Of a DNA stretch of 64,000 bases, positions 9,398 to 17,780 are shown piece by piece. Each line of letters begins with the position of its first letter. Positions within the stretch are counted from its first letter, which is position 1. Below the pieces are notes generated by a model. That model was not told the DNA's origin and did not search any database. It was given only the letters and a program-made list of their open reading frames with translations. The DNA is from Dehalogenimonas etheniformans (GTDB lineage: Bacteria > Chloroflexota > Dehalococcoidia > Dehalococcoidales > Dehalococcoidaceae). Where the stretch lies: assembly GCF_014672715.2 (NCBI RefSeq), contig NZ_CP058566.2, positions 1,798,001-1,862,000 of the forward strand. Direction: 5' to 3'. A program made the position numbers and the translations under genes.

Positions 9398-9670
9398 TTA
9401 GGATGCTTTTTTTCTTCTTACAGCTAACTGCCAGGCTGCCACCATGAGAATCAATCCTGGCAGACCTACGAAAAGCAGGAACTTGTTGGCCGCGCTGGGG
9501 TTGAACTCATCCCTAACTTCAATGAAGTTCTGGGCAGCGAAAAGTACCAAGGCCAAGCCCACCAAGCCGATAATCCACTCATACCAGGAAAGGCTGAAGC
9601 CCTTGGAGCGCATGCCGAAGATGAGAGCTGCTGCGGCAAAGCCGATAATCAATGCAACCACTAACCACAT
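9398..9670 (-). CDS. rdhB: Reductive dehalogenase membrane anchor RdhB
   Basis: The 90-residue protein has three hydrophobic helices (about residues 2-20, 31-50 and 64-84) and the size and layout of RdhB, which is thought to tether the exported RdhA enzyme to the outer face of the membrane. The motif SWYEWIIG after the first helix is typical of Dehalococcoidia RdhB. It lies 21 bp downstream of rdhA and is clearly co-transcribed. Confidence 0.93.
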   Translation of the reverse strand: MWLVVALIIGFAAAALIFGMRSKGFSLSWYEWIIGLVGLALVLFAAQNFIEVRDEFNPSAANKFLLFVGLPGLILMVAAWQLAVRRKKAS

Positions 9671-9691
9671 ATTACTAACCTCCGTTTTATT

Positions 9692-11260
9692 CTATTTGTA
9701 TCCGCCGTGCTTGGCGCCGAGGGCGGTGGAGTAGCCGTAGGACGGAAGGGACATATCCCACCATTCTTCCTTAGCTTCGCCTTGCTTGAGGCCGAAACCA
9801 AAGGTCGTGTCCATCTGAGCGAAGAAGCCATTGAACAGGCTGGTGGTCGCCAGCGTGCCCCTGACCACATCATGGACCAAAGCGCCGTATTGTGAGTTGA
9901 AGACACACACGCCAAAGCACAATTGGCAACCGTTGGACAATGGGGCGCGGAACGCGGCACAAGTGATACCGTCGCTCCAGTAGGTCTTGCGGCCAAGCTT
10001 GTAGTACTCGGCTTCGCCTTCACCGACCGGGTTGAAGCCCCAACCGGGCAACGGCGGATGCTTGGGGTTAACGGACGAGGCATAAGGTTCATAGGAGATC
10101 TCTCGGCCGCCCTTGGGTTCGATAGACGCAGACGGGCAGTGATCCGCGCAGATTCCGCAGGATTGGCAGAAGCGCCAAATGCCGGCGTCGACGGGCTTAG
10201 TATGGGCCATTGGTAAATCGGAGTATAACTCAAACAGACCTACGGATGAGCCATGTTCGGGGCTGATGGCCATGATAGAATGGCGTCCGTTCTCCGCAAG
10301 ACCTGATAGGACGGCGCCGGCAATGCCCGGCATGGCACCATATGGCTCGTCGTTCATGTGCTGGTAGCCCAAGCCGCGGATAAACATCTGGGTGCAGGCG
10401 CGGATATTCTCACGCAAGCGATAGCGGGTAATGTTGGCGGCGCTGAAGATCGCTGAATTGGGTGTGGTGCGGAAGGCTTCATGCGATTGCGGGACGGTAT
10501 AGCTCAGGGTGTAAACACCGTGGTCAGGGATGGATGTCACCTGAGTGGCAGCATCATAGGAAAACTTAGAGTCATTGACCAGTTTCATTGGCTGGACAAA
10601 AGTTTCGGTCGGCGGCCAGGTGGTCTTACCTTCATAGGGGAAATAGGTCTGGGCGATGCTCTGCCGACCGTGAGTGGCAAGAAGTTTTTGGTGGTTGCCT
10701 TCCAGTGCGGCAGCTCCAATGTTGGAAGCGCCAAAATGGGCCATGGCTGCCTCCATCATCTTCAGGTTTTCTTCCGGCGTACCTTCCCAGCGAGGCACGC
10801 CCAAGTCGCTAGGTGTTTGTATGACAGCCAAGCGCTTATCGATAAACTTGTCGGTATCGAGGGCAGTAAAACCGACACCGCGGGAGGCGTTGTTGAGCGC
10901 CTGGTCTCTGAGCGTCAGACCCGGCTCGTTTTTAAGAATCTGTTGCTTCTTAGCCTCGGTCTGCTGGTTAATAAGGGCTGTATATTCTGCTAAGCCAAGA
11001 TAACGGGCGATGATGGCGCCAGACTGAGTGCTGTGGAAACTGTGATGGCGCTTCATGATATCCCAATCGATATCTACGGTTGGTTCATCGACTTCTTTGA
11101 CCCACCAGGCTCGTTTGCGCAATTCAGTAGATGATGACGTGAGCTCATCGATGTCGTGATACACCGGGGCGACCAGGCTGGCGCCTCCGACCGTTGCAGC
11201 TCCGAAGCCTAAAGCCTTCATAAAGGCCCGACGTGTGAGTGTGCTATGAAATTTGGACAT
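9692..11260 (-). CDS. rdhA: Reductive dehalogenase catalytic subunit RdhA (copy 1)
   Basis: RdhA is the terminal reductase of organohalide respiration: a corrinoid enzyme with two Fe-S clusters that removes halogen from organic compounds. The 522-residue preprotein has a Tat signal with TRRAFMK at residues 9-15 followed by a hydrophobic stretch. The first cluster motif CQSCGICADHCP is near residue 367. The second is of the shortened form, C-X10-CQLC-X3-C, near residues 433-448. The start has a clear ribosome binding site (AAGGAG). As usual for this family there is no obvious corrinoid-binding DXHXXG motif. The substrate cannot be predicted from sequence. A nine-codon ORF and a duplicated block lie upstream. 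Confidence 0.97.
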   Translation of the reverse strand: MSKFHSTLTRRAFMKALGFGAATVGGASLVAPVYHDIDELTSSSTELRKRAWWVKEVDEPTVDIDWDIMKRHHSFHSTQSGAIIARYLGLAEYTALINQQTEAKKQQILKNEPGLTLRDQALNNASRGVGFTALDTDKFIDKRLAVIQTPSDLGVPRWEGTPEENLKMMEAAMAHFGASNIGAAALEGNHQKLLATHGRQSIAQTYFPYEGKTTWPPTETFVQPMKLVNDSKFSYDAATQVTSIPDHGVYTLSYTVPQSHEAFRTTPNSAIFSAANITRYRLRENIRACTQMFIRGLGYQHMNDEPYGAMPGIAGAVLSGLAENGRHSIMAISPEHGSSVGLFELYSDLPMAHTKPVDAGIWRFCQSCGICADHCPSASIEPKGGREISYEPYASSVNPKHPPLPGWGFNPVGEGEAEYYKLGRKTYWSDGITCAAFRAPLSNGCQLCFGVCVFNSQYGALVHDVVRGTLATTSLFNGFFAQMDTTFGFGLKQGEAKEEWWDMSLPSYGYSTALGAKHGGYK

Positions 11261-11291
11261 CCCTTTCTCCTTATAGTTCAGCTAATTAATT

Positions 11292-11321
11292 CTAGATTTT
11301 CCGGTCTTTCCCGAATGTCAT
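11292..11321 (-). CDS. Short upstream ORF (leader peptide candidate) of rdhA copy 1
   Basis: A nine-residue ORF (MTFGKDRKI) on the rdhA strand has AGGAGGTG 11 nt upstream of its ATG and stops 31 bp before the rdhA start. The first codons resemble a 30-residue ORF before the second rdhA, whose peptide begins MAFGIDR. Shared position and sequence suggest either a regulatory leader peptide or simply common ancestry of the upstream DNA. Translation is not proven. Confidence 0.35.
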   Translation of the reverse strand: MTFGKDRKI

Positions 11322-11462
11322 CTTTCTGTGAACACCTCCTTATTCTTGTCATTTATTTCCAAGAGGCAAAGAATCTGAACTCGTAAAAACGAAAAAACAA
11401 CAAATTCATTGCCCTGACACAATCCGTCGGAATTTTTCATGAATCCCACTGTCTTTTGCAGA

Positions 11463-11788
11463 AACAATCGGAGTAGTTTTCTGCAGGGAAACATTCTAAC
11501 AGACTAAGGGTTATAGTCATCGTACTAAAGAACTAGTACCTATGCTGATTTATTATTATTAATGTTCTGTGAATAATAGTTATGGAGCAGCTTGTTATTA
11601 GTTGATTAATGTGATTAATATTTCAGAACAATCGGAGTGTTTTTTGCAGGGAAACATTCTAACGGACTAAGGGTTATAGTCATCGTACTAAAGAACTAGT
11701 ACCTATACTGATTTATTATTATTAATGTTCTGTGAATAATAGTTATGAAGTAGATTGTTACTAGTTGATTAATATGACTAATATTTCA
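11463..11788. repeat. Tandem duplication of about 163 bp upstream of rdhA
   Basis: Two near-identical copies run from 11463 to 11625 and from 11627 to 11788, starting at AACAATCGGAGT and ending at ATATTTCA. Only scattered substitutions and one indel separate them. Each contains the inverted repeat GTACTA-N6-TAGTAC (11522-11539 and 11685-11702) and an A/T-rich stretch with ATTATT/AATAAT symmetry. The block occupies most of the 615-bp gap between the divergent rdhA and the gene starting at 11879, so duplicated operator or promoter DNA is the natural reading. I see no gene in it. Confidence 0.85.
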
Positions 11789-11866
11789 TACATATCAAAC
11801 AATGACTCCTGTTGTGGGATCATACCCCCATCGGGCAATCAGTTTTTATGATGTCATGTTCTGGGC

Positions 11867-11872
11867 TATAAT
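11867..11872 (+). promoter_or_regulatory. -10 box adjoining the start of the GT-C gene
   Basis: TATAAT ends six bases before GTG 11879, so transcription should begin at or next to the start codon. The -35 region is weak (T-rich, near 11844). Confidence 0.45.
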
Positions 11873-11878
11873 CGTTTG

Positions 11879-13300
11879 GTGCCTGAAACACCGAAAAACC
11901 TGAGTTTCAACGACCGAATCGGTATAGCATTCTGCAGCTTCCAACACCGCTTTTTCACTTCGAGATTGGCGCTTTTCCTATTCGCTATTGTCTTCCTAGT
12001 CGCAGCCGCTGCCAGGATCGTTGCGGCACCCTACTCCGCCACCCAAGACATAGCCCAATTCTGGTCTTTCGCCCAATTATTCAAAGAACACGGATTGGAC
12101 TTCTACAGGTATTACAGCGGCTATGATCCGATAAATCCGTGGCAGGGATGGGGTTACGTTTATCCGCCAGTATGGATACTGATCCTGGGCATCGGCTTGG
12201 CGGCTGTTCCCGGGGCAATGGCCGATAAATTTTTCGTGGACACGGCCTGGCGAATCGCCGAGAAAGCGCCCATCATCGCCGCCGACCTTGCCATCGGGGT
12301 TCTTCTTTTCATCGGCATCCCCGGATCGCGCTGGAAAAAATTATTCTTTGCCGCTTTATGGATGCTAAATCCGGTCGCCTGGTACCAGTCAGGGGTGTTC
12401 GGGCAATTCGATGCCATCGCCTCCGCATTTCTCATCGGGTCGCTCATCCTGCTTGAACGGGGCCACGACCGCTGGGCGTTCGCCGTGGCCGCGCTGGCGG
12501 TGATGACCAAGCAGCATACCCTGATCCCGATCGCTTTCATGATGGCGGTGACTTTAAGGACCATGCCCTGGAAACGGTTTGCGGTGAACTTCGCGATTTT
12601 TGCGGGAGTCATCGCAGCATTCTCGTTGCCCTTCATAGTCACGGGCAATATCGTGGAATACACCAAAGCGGTGGTGCTGCCGGGGCAGGCGCCGGCTTAC
12701 CAGGAACCGATGTTGTACACCTTCTCTGGCACGGGAGCGGCTTTGACTTACCTGCACGACCAATACGGCTGGGACACCTTGAGCTGGTTCGGCTATACTA
12801 TCCCAGTCCTCATCATCGCCATCCTCGGCGGAATGGTGCTGGCATATTTCAAACGGCTATCGCCGCTCCGGGCGATGCTTGTTGGCATACTCCTGTTCAT
12901 CGCGCTGTTCTATCGCATAAATTACCAGTACCTGGTGGTTTTCATCCCGTTGGCCATCCTGGCCCTGGCAAGAACCACCTACGTCTCGGAACGAATCCTC
13001 ACGCTTTGGCTGGCGATTTTCCCGGCGGTCTGGCTATGGTATTTCGACGTGTCGTTCTGGTTCACCTACCTGACACCGGACCACCCAGAGGTGGTCCCAT
13101 TTTTCGAACGGATCGGCCTAACCCACCTGACCGCCTCGGACACCGTTTATATGCGCATCGCTCTAACGATCGCTGTACTTTGCCTTGCATACACCTTCTT
13201 TGCTTTCACTCGATGGAAGCAACCTCATGCTGGCTCCATCCCGAGGTGGTCAAACATCAACCAGCCTTTCAATGAATTTGGTGGTCGCCGGATGGCGTAA
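11879..13300 (+). CDS. GT-C-type polytopic membrane glycosyltransferase
   Basis: A polytopic membrane protein of about 473 residues with roughly ten hydrophobic helices. The first loop holds a short acidic pattern (TQDIAQFWS), and the segment GVFGQFDAIASAFLIGS is characteristic of PIG-M/ALG-type and GT87/GT39-like mannosyltransferases, which use lipid-linked sugar donors. The substrate and acceptor are unknown. No Shine-Dalgarno sequence is visible; TTG 11876 and GTG 11879 are both open, and I prefer GTG 11879 because the -10 box points to a leaderless message starting there. The gene is divergent from rdhA. Confidence 0.75.
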   Translation: MPETPKNLSFNDRIGIAFCSFQHRFFTSRLALFLFAIVFLVAAAARIVAAPYSATQDIAQFWSFAQLFKEHGLDFYRYYSGYDPINPWQGWGYVYPPVWILILGIGLAAVPGAMADKFFVDTAWRIAEKAPIIAADLAIGVLLFIGIPGSRWKKLFFAALWMLNPVAWYQSGVFGQFDAIASAFLIGSLILLERGHDRWAFAVAALAVMTKQHTLIPIAFMMAVTLRTMPWKRFAVNFAIFAGVIAAFSLPFIVTGNIVEYTKAVVLPGQAPAYQEPMLYTFSGTGAALTYLHDQYGWDTLSWFGYTIPVLIIAILGGMVLAYFKRLSPLRAMLVGILLFIALFYRINYQYLVVFIPLAILALARTTYVSERILTLWLAIFPAVWLWYFDVSFWFTYLTPDHPEVVPFFERIGLTHLTASDTVYMRIALTIAVLCLAYTFFAFTRWKQPHAGSIPRWSNINQPFNEFGGRRMA

Positions 13301-13357
13301 TATTATGTCATTATCAACTTGAGATGTTCCGCCACCGTTCCCGATTCAAAACAAGAG

Positions 13358-13387
13358 TTGATGTTCCATAGCGCTTGATATTATTAT
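13358..13387 (+). promoter_or_regulatory. Possible promoter of the rubrerythrin gene
   Basis: TTGATG (13358-13363) and TATTAT (13382-13387) are separated by 18 bp and lie just upstream of the rubrerythrin ribosome binding site. An overlapping TATTAT at 13379 gives a 15-bp spacer. Confidence 0.4.
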
Positions 13388-13413
13388 GACCATAACAAGA
13401 AAGGGAGGATTAT

Positions 13414-13989
13414 ATGAAATCGATCAGAGGCTCACGAACGGAAGTCAATTTATTAACAGCCTTCGCCGGCGAATCACAAGCCAGGAACCGCTACACCTAT
13501 TTTGCTTCCGCAGCCCGGAAAGAAGGATTCGAACAGATAGCCAATATCTTTATTGAGACGGCTGAAAATGAGAAGGAGCATGCCAAGGTCTTTTTCAAGT
13601 ACCTGGAGGGCGGTGACGTTCAGATCACGGCCAGTTATCCTGCGGGGGCAATCGGCACGACTCTTAAAAACCTTGAAGCGGCGGCGGCGGGAGAAAACCT
13701 GGAATGGACCAAGATTTATGCCGATTTTGCCCAAACGGCCAAAGAAGAAGGATTCCCCGAAGTGGCCCAGTCTTTTGAACAGATTGCCAAGGTGGAACGA
13801 TTCCATGAATCACGATATAGCCGGCTGATTTCCAATGTTGTCAAAGGCGAAGTCTTCAAGAAAAGCGGCACGGTTAAATGGCACTGCATCAATTGCGGGT
13901 ACGTCCATGAGGGTCCGGAGGCGCCACAGACCTGCCCTGCTTGCAAGCATCCCCAGTCTTTTTATGAAGTACTTGCCGAAAATTGGTAG
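13414..13989 (+). CDS. rbr: Rubrerythrin
   Basis: Rubrerythrin is a non-heme iron peroxidase that protects anaerobes from hydrogen peroxide. The 191-residue protein has the N-terminal ferritin-like diiron domain, with FAGESQARNRY near residue 18 and AENEKEHAKVFFKYL and KVERFHESRY supplying Glu and His ligands. A C-terminal rubredoxin domain follows with CINCGYVHEG and CPACKHP. The start has a strong GGGAGG ribosome binding site. Size and domain order are typical, and the gene appears to stand alone. Confidence 0.97.
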   Translation: MKSIRGSRTEVNLLTAFAGESQARNRYTYFASAARKEGFEQIANIFIETAENEKEHAKVFFKYLEGGDVQITASYPAGAIGTTLKNLEAAAAGENLEWTKIYADFAQTAKEEGFPEVAQSFEQIAKVERFHESRYSRLISNVVKGEVFKKSGTVKWHCINCGYVHEGPEAPQTCPACKHPQSFYEVLAENW

Positions 13990-13990
13990 G

Positions 13991-14080
13991 CTAATCATCA
14001 TTAACAAAAAGATGGGAGACTTTCAGGTCGGCTACCCAGGCGATCGCGCTGACAGCTGCGGCGAGAAGTACCAGTAACAT
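13991..14080 (-). CDS. Candidate 29-aa single-helix membrane peptide
   Basis: A short ORF converging on rubrerythrin has GGGAGG six bases before ATG 14080. It encodes a hydrophobic helix (MLLVLLAAAVSAIAWVADL) followed by a polar tail. An ATG two codons earlier is too close to the Shine-Dalgarno sequence to be used. The ribosome binding site and hydrophobic composition favour a real small membrane protein, but no homology can be claimed. Confidence 0.35.
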   Translation of the reverse strand: MLLVLLAAAVSAIAWVADLKVSHLFVNDD

Positions 14081-14121
14081 TTCCATCCTCCCGATTGATT
14101 TATGCTAAGAGCATAAAACAG

Positions 14122-14160
14122 AAATCCCCCCGGGAAATCGGCTTTCCGGGGGGATTTTTT
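14122..14160 (+). terminator. Intrinsic terminator downstream of rubrerythrin
   Basis: A long G/C-rich hairpin (AAATCCCCCCGG... with TTTCCGGGGGGATTT, one bulged G) is followed by TTTTTT. The A-rich left flank means it may also serve transcripts coming from the other side. Confidence 0.8.
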
Positions 14161-14187
14161 GTATCCGGGAGGTGAGTTATTTACAGG

Positions 14188-14826
14188 TCATTTGACCAGT
14201 TTCTGTTTTAATGCCAGGGAGACGGCTTCTGTCCGGCTGGCCACTCCCAGCTTGGAAAGGACGTTGGAAACGTGGAACTTGGCGGTGGAGGGGCTCACCC
14301 CCAGCTTATCGGCGATCTCAGTGTTGGGCAGGCCGTCCACCATGAGCTTAAGGATTTCCTTCTCTCGGGCGGTCAGGTCATAGTCCCGGGCCGATGGGCT
14401 CCTCATCTCCTGGATGAGCACCTGGGTGGCCTCGGAAGAAAGTTTGGATTGTCCCGCCATGGCACCCCGGATGGCAGAGACCAATTCCGAGGCGGATACT
14501 GTCTTTAAGAGGTAGCTCATAGCCCCGGCCTTGAGCGCCCCATCTACCTGCTCCCGCTCCTTGAAACTGGTGAGAACGATGATCCTGATGTCAGGGTAAC
14601 GATCGTGGATGGCTTTGGTGGCGGCTACCCCGTCCATTACCGGCATCAGGAGGTCCATCAGGATGACGTCGGGCTTGAAGCGCTCGACGAACCTGACGGC
14701 TTCGCTGCCGTCGGCCGCTTCCCCGGCCAGTTCCAGATCGTCTTCTGCGGCAAGCATAGCCTTGAGCCCGGAGCGGACGACGCTGTGGTCATCTACCAGC
14801 ATTACACGGATAGGTTTAGTCTCCAT
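14188..14826 (-). CDS. NarL/FixJ-family response regulator
   Basis: A 212-residue regulator with a receiver domain (acidic residues in LVDDHS, phospho-acceptor Asp in VILMDLLMP near residue 55, conserved Thr/Ser in VLTS and Lys in LLKTV). A LuxR-type helix-turn-helix follows (LTAREKEILKLMVDGLPNTEIADKL split across the domain, ending in KFHVSNVLSKLGV). It overlaps the upstream histidine kinase gene by 11 bp and is almost certainly its partner. Targets are unknown. Confidence 0.94.
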   Translation of the reverse strand: METKPIRVMLVDDHSVVRSGLKAMLAAEDDLELAGEAADGSEAVRFVERFKPDVILMDLLMPVMDGVAATKAIHDRYPDIRIIVLTSFKEREQVDGALKAGAMSYLLKTVSASELVSAIRGAMAGQSKLSSEATQVLIQEMRSPSARDYDLTAREKEILKLMVDGLPNTEIADKLGVSPSTAKFHVSNVLSKLGVASRTEAVSLALKQKLVK

Positions 14827-16597
14827 TATCGTTTGCCTCCTTAACCGGCATCTGCCATTTCACGGTGACCATGGTCCCTTGACCGGGTTTACTTTCGATG
14901 GAAAGGTCGGCGCCGATCTCCCGGGATCTTTCGGTCATAATACCAAGTCCAAGGCTGCCCGGGCGGGTATGAGCCCGGTCAAACCCCTGGCCGTTGTCAA
15001 TAACTCTAAGGAAAATGGAATCGTCTTCGCACCATAAATGAATCGATATCTGAGTCGCCTGGGCATGTTTGGCAACATTGTTCAAAGCCTCTTGGGCGAT
15101 ACGGTAGAAAGCGACCTTGACTTCCGCGCTCATGCCACACTCGTCATCAATCTTAAGGTCCACGGGTATGCGATGGCGAGTTCCGAACGACTCTACAAGC
15201 TGACGCAATAAGTAGTTGATCTCCGCATCGAGGAGGGCTTGCGGCCTTAATTCGAACAACAGAGTGCGCATTTCAGCCAGAGCGCCCCGGGTCAGTTGCT
15301 GTATTTCGGCCAACCTGCGATGTCCTTCCTCCGGATTTTTGTTCCATAACTTCGGCAAGACCTCGGCTATGATAGAAGCCGAAAACAATGTCTGGCTTAC
15401 AGCGTCATGGAGTTCTCGTGCCAGGCGGTTGCGTTCCTCGGCCGCAACGTGCTCAAGCTTACCTTCGGTGGTCTGAAGCCGTTCGATCATCTGGTCAAAC
15501 GAGCGCGAAAGCTGACCGATCTCATCGCTTCGCTCCATCGGTTTGATGCGTTTTAAAGCACCGGTGCGGGCAATGTCATTCGTCGTCGCGGTTAGAGTGA
15601 CGATCGGTTTAGCCACGCCGTTTACAGCGCGGAAAATGGCGGCTGTACCCAGAAAAGCCATGAACATCCAGATACCGATAACGGCGGCACCCATGCGGCT
15701 GATGGGAATGTTGGTCTCGGAGGCGGACTGCTCAATGACGACCCCCCATCCGGTCAATCCCCCGACAGGGCTGAAAGCTGCCAGGATCAAACCGCGGGCA
15801 GGATCACGGTATTCCGCAAAACCCTCGTTACCGCTTAACAATGGCGTGAGAGAGTCCTTGATAGGTTGGCCCAAGCCCGATGATTCGGGGTAGGCGATAA
15901 TGAACCCTTCGCGCGAAACGATGTAAGTGAAGCCGGTCTGACCGAAGGTGATTTGATCGATTCGTTCCCACATGGCCTGGAGATCGATCTCCAATACGAC
16001 GATAGCCGCACTACCCTCTATCGGATTCAATGGCAAGCCCAGATAAAGGACAGGGACATTCCCCAGGTTTGTGTATTGAACTTCCGAGACATACGTGCCG
16101 CCAGTTGAGGACTGCCGGAAGGCATTCATCACCAGTTCGTCTACGCTAATCGGAGAACGGGTTAGGATATCGGCGCTTCTTAACCGGAGGAGGGAGTCGA
16201 TGCTGTCATTCACGAAAAGCTTAAGCCTGCCCTGAGGGTCGAACTGATAAATGCCCCGGTACTGCTGCGGTGCCGATAAACGAAGCGATATCGCCGCCGA
16301 AGCCTGGGCATCCAGGTCGGGGCTCAGGAGTTCAAGGTGCCGGGTGAAATTCCGGGCATCGGCAAGAGTGCCGTTCATCTGGGAGTTCAGGTCACGGCTG
16401 ATGATAGAGGCTGTCTGGACGTTGCGATCCCGGGTTTCGTTAAGCATCTGTTGCTGGCCAAAACCCAGAAAGGTGAATGCGATGATGGTCACAGCGACAA
16501 TCCAGAAAATCGCGCTGGACACGACCAACCGGCGCCTTAAACTCACCGACGCCCACCGGATGATGCGAGACCATAGGGGCGGACGACTTGGAGACAT
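14816..16597 (-). CDS. Membrane sensor histidine kinase (HisKA_3, Cache, HAMP)
   Basis: A 593-residue kinase with a first membrane helix at about 22-44, an extracytoplasmic Cache-like sensor region (about 45-295), a second helix at about 300-322 and a HAMP linker. The HisKA_3 dimerisation domain carries ELHDAVSQTLF near residue 396, and the HATPase domain shows EALNNVAKHA and DNGQGFD. It belongs to the NarX-type class that pairs with NarL-like regulators. Its start codon overlaps the stop of a BMP-type binding protein (TAATG), so the sensed ligand may be delivered by that lipoprotein; this is inference. Confidence 0.94.
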   Translation of the reverse strand: MSPSRPPLWSRIIRWASVSLRRRLVVSSAIFWIVAVTIIAFTFLGFGQQQMLNETRDRNVQTASIISRDLNSQMNGTLADARNFTRHLELLSPDLDAQASAAISLRLSAPQQYRGIYQFDPQGRLKLFVNDSIDSLLRLRSADILTRSPISVDELVMNAFRQSSTGGTYVSEVQYTNLGNVPVLYLGLPLNPIEGSAAIVVLEIDLQAMWERIDQITFGQTGFTYIVSREGFIIAYPESSGLGQPIKDSLTPLLSGNEGFAEYRDPARGLILAAFSPVGGLTGWGVVIEQSASETNIPISRMGAAVIGIWMFMAFLGTAAIFRAVNGVAKPIVTLTATTNDIARTGALKRIKPMERSDEIGQLSRSFDQMIERLQTTEGKLEHVAAEERNRLARELHDAVSQTLFSASIIAEVLPKLWNKNPEEGHRRLAEIQQLTRGALAEMRTLLFELRPQALLDAEINYLLRQLVESFGTRHRIPVDLKIDDECGMSAEVKVAFYRIAQEALNNVAKHAQATQISIHLWCEDDSIFLRVIDNGQGFDRAHTRPGSLGLGIMTERSREIGADLSIESKPGQGTMVTVKWQMPVKEANDNGD

Positions 16598-17580
16598 TAT
16601 TCTGCCTTTACCACGATCTGACCAGTGATGATTTTCTGCTTAAGTTCATCGAGGCGGGCGGTGATCTGAGGGGTGACTATATTCTGGTCAAACGGTCCCA
16701 GAGTCAGTCCGTTTTCTTTCAAACCAAGCGACCTGACACCCGGTTTGAATGAGTCATTGTACACCTCATCGACCAGCAACATGACCGCCGTGTCCACCCT
16801 TTTAGGCCGGTTACCGACCATGTTGCCGGGAGCCAGGTAGCGCTGGTCGCCGCTGGTACCGGTAACCAGCTTGTTTACTTGCGCTGCAGCCTGGATGATC
16901 CCGAGGCCGGTTTTTGAGGCGGCGTTATGGATGACATCCACGCCTTCGCCAAAACGCTTCAACGCCAATGACAATCCGACTGCCGGATCAGCGAAGGTTC
17001 CAGCAAAGTCAGTCAAAACGGTGACTCCCGGATCTTGGTATGCCGCCCCCTGGACATATCCGGTCATGATGCGATGGATGGCGGGGATGTCAGTGCCACC
17101 AATGACATCGACCTTCTTTGTTTTGGTCAGCATGGCAGCCAGGGCTCCCATCAGGAAATCACCTTCCTGTTCGCGATAGACGATGGAAGATACGTTATCC
17201 GCGGTCAGCTCGAAATCTATCCCCGCAAAATGCGTATCCGGAAACTCGGCAGCGACCGCCTGAAGACTTGCCATGTTCTCAAAAGCTACGGCGATAATCA
17301 GGTCATAATTGTTACGGGCAAACAGGCTGAGGGCATCTTTGTTAGCTTCCAAGGTGCCGGTATCTACAGTCTCAAAGCGGATGTTGTATTTCTTCTGAGC
17401 TTCGAGCAAACCGGCATAAGCCGAATCGTTGAACGACCGGTCGCCCAGGCCGCCGCTCCCCAGGAGAAGTCCAATATTCAGCACTTTGGCGGGTTGCGAG
17501 GGTTGGCTGCAGCCAAAAACCGGGATAATCAGAGAGATCGAAATTAGAATTATGACCAAACGCCGCCTGGCTAAAAACAT
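16597..17580 (-). CDS. BMP-family (PnrA-like) substrate-binding lipoprotein
   Basis: The 327-residue protein has a lipoprotein signal with cysteine 24 in VFGC. It continues with the BMP/PnrA signature GLGDRSFNDSAYAGLLEA, then DLIIAVAFENMASLQAVA and FAGIDFEL. Family members bind nucleosides or related ligands for ABC importers. No permease or ATPase gene is next to it; instead its stop overlaps the start of the histidine kinase, which suggests a sensing role in that two-component system. The ligand is unknown. Confidence 0.92.
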   Translation of the reverse strand: MFLARRRLVIILISISLIIPVFGCSQPSQPAKVLNIGLLLGSGGLGDRSFNDSAYAGLLEAQKKYNIRFETVDTGTLEANKDALSLFARNNYDLIIAVAFENMASLQAVAAEFPDTHFAGIDFELTADNVSSIVYREQEGDFLMGALAAMLTKTKKVDVIGGTDIPAIHRIMTGYVQGAAYQDPGVTVLTDFAGTFADPAVGLSLALKRFGEGVDVIHNAASKTGLGIIQAAAQVNKLVTGTSGDQRYLAPGNMVGNRPKRVDTAVMLLVDEVYNDSFKPGVRSLGLKENGLTLGPFDQNIVTPQITARLDELKQKIITGQIVVKAE

Positions 17581-17767
17581 AAGCTAACTCTCAGGTAACG
17601 CAATCGTCATAATCGTAAATGGGACATTAATAAATGTCAATCGAAATCTTTACGTTTTCCTCATAAAAGGCGCGACCTTATCCCGCCACAAGTCCAGTAT
17701 TAAAAACTAGCCATTAATATAGTCAAAATCCGTCCATTTCCACGGCGTCAATAAAAAGCGCCGGTCT

Positions 17768-17773
17768 TATACT
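17768..17773 (+). promoter_or_regulatory. -10 box adjoining the DUF998 start codon
   Basis: TATACT lies seven bases before GTG 17781 with no room for a ribosome binding site, implying a leaderless transcript. The -35 element is weak. Confidence 0.4.
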
Positions 17774-17780
17774 TGCCACT

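Noticed and set aside
11463-11788. Insertion sequence or MITE upstream of rdhA
   Set aside because: There is a direct tandem duplication but no terminal inverted repeats, transposase or target-site duplication.
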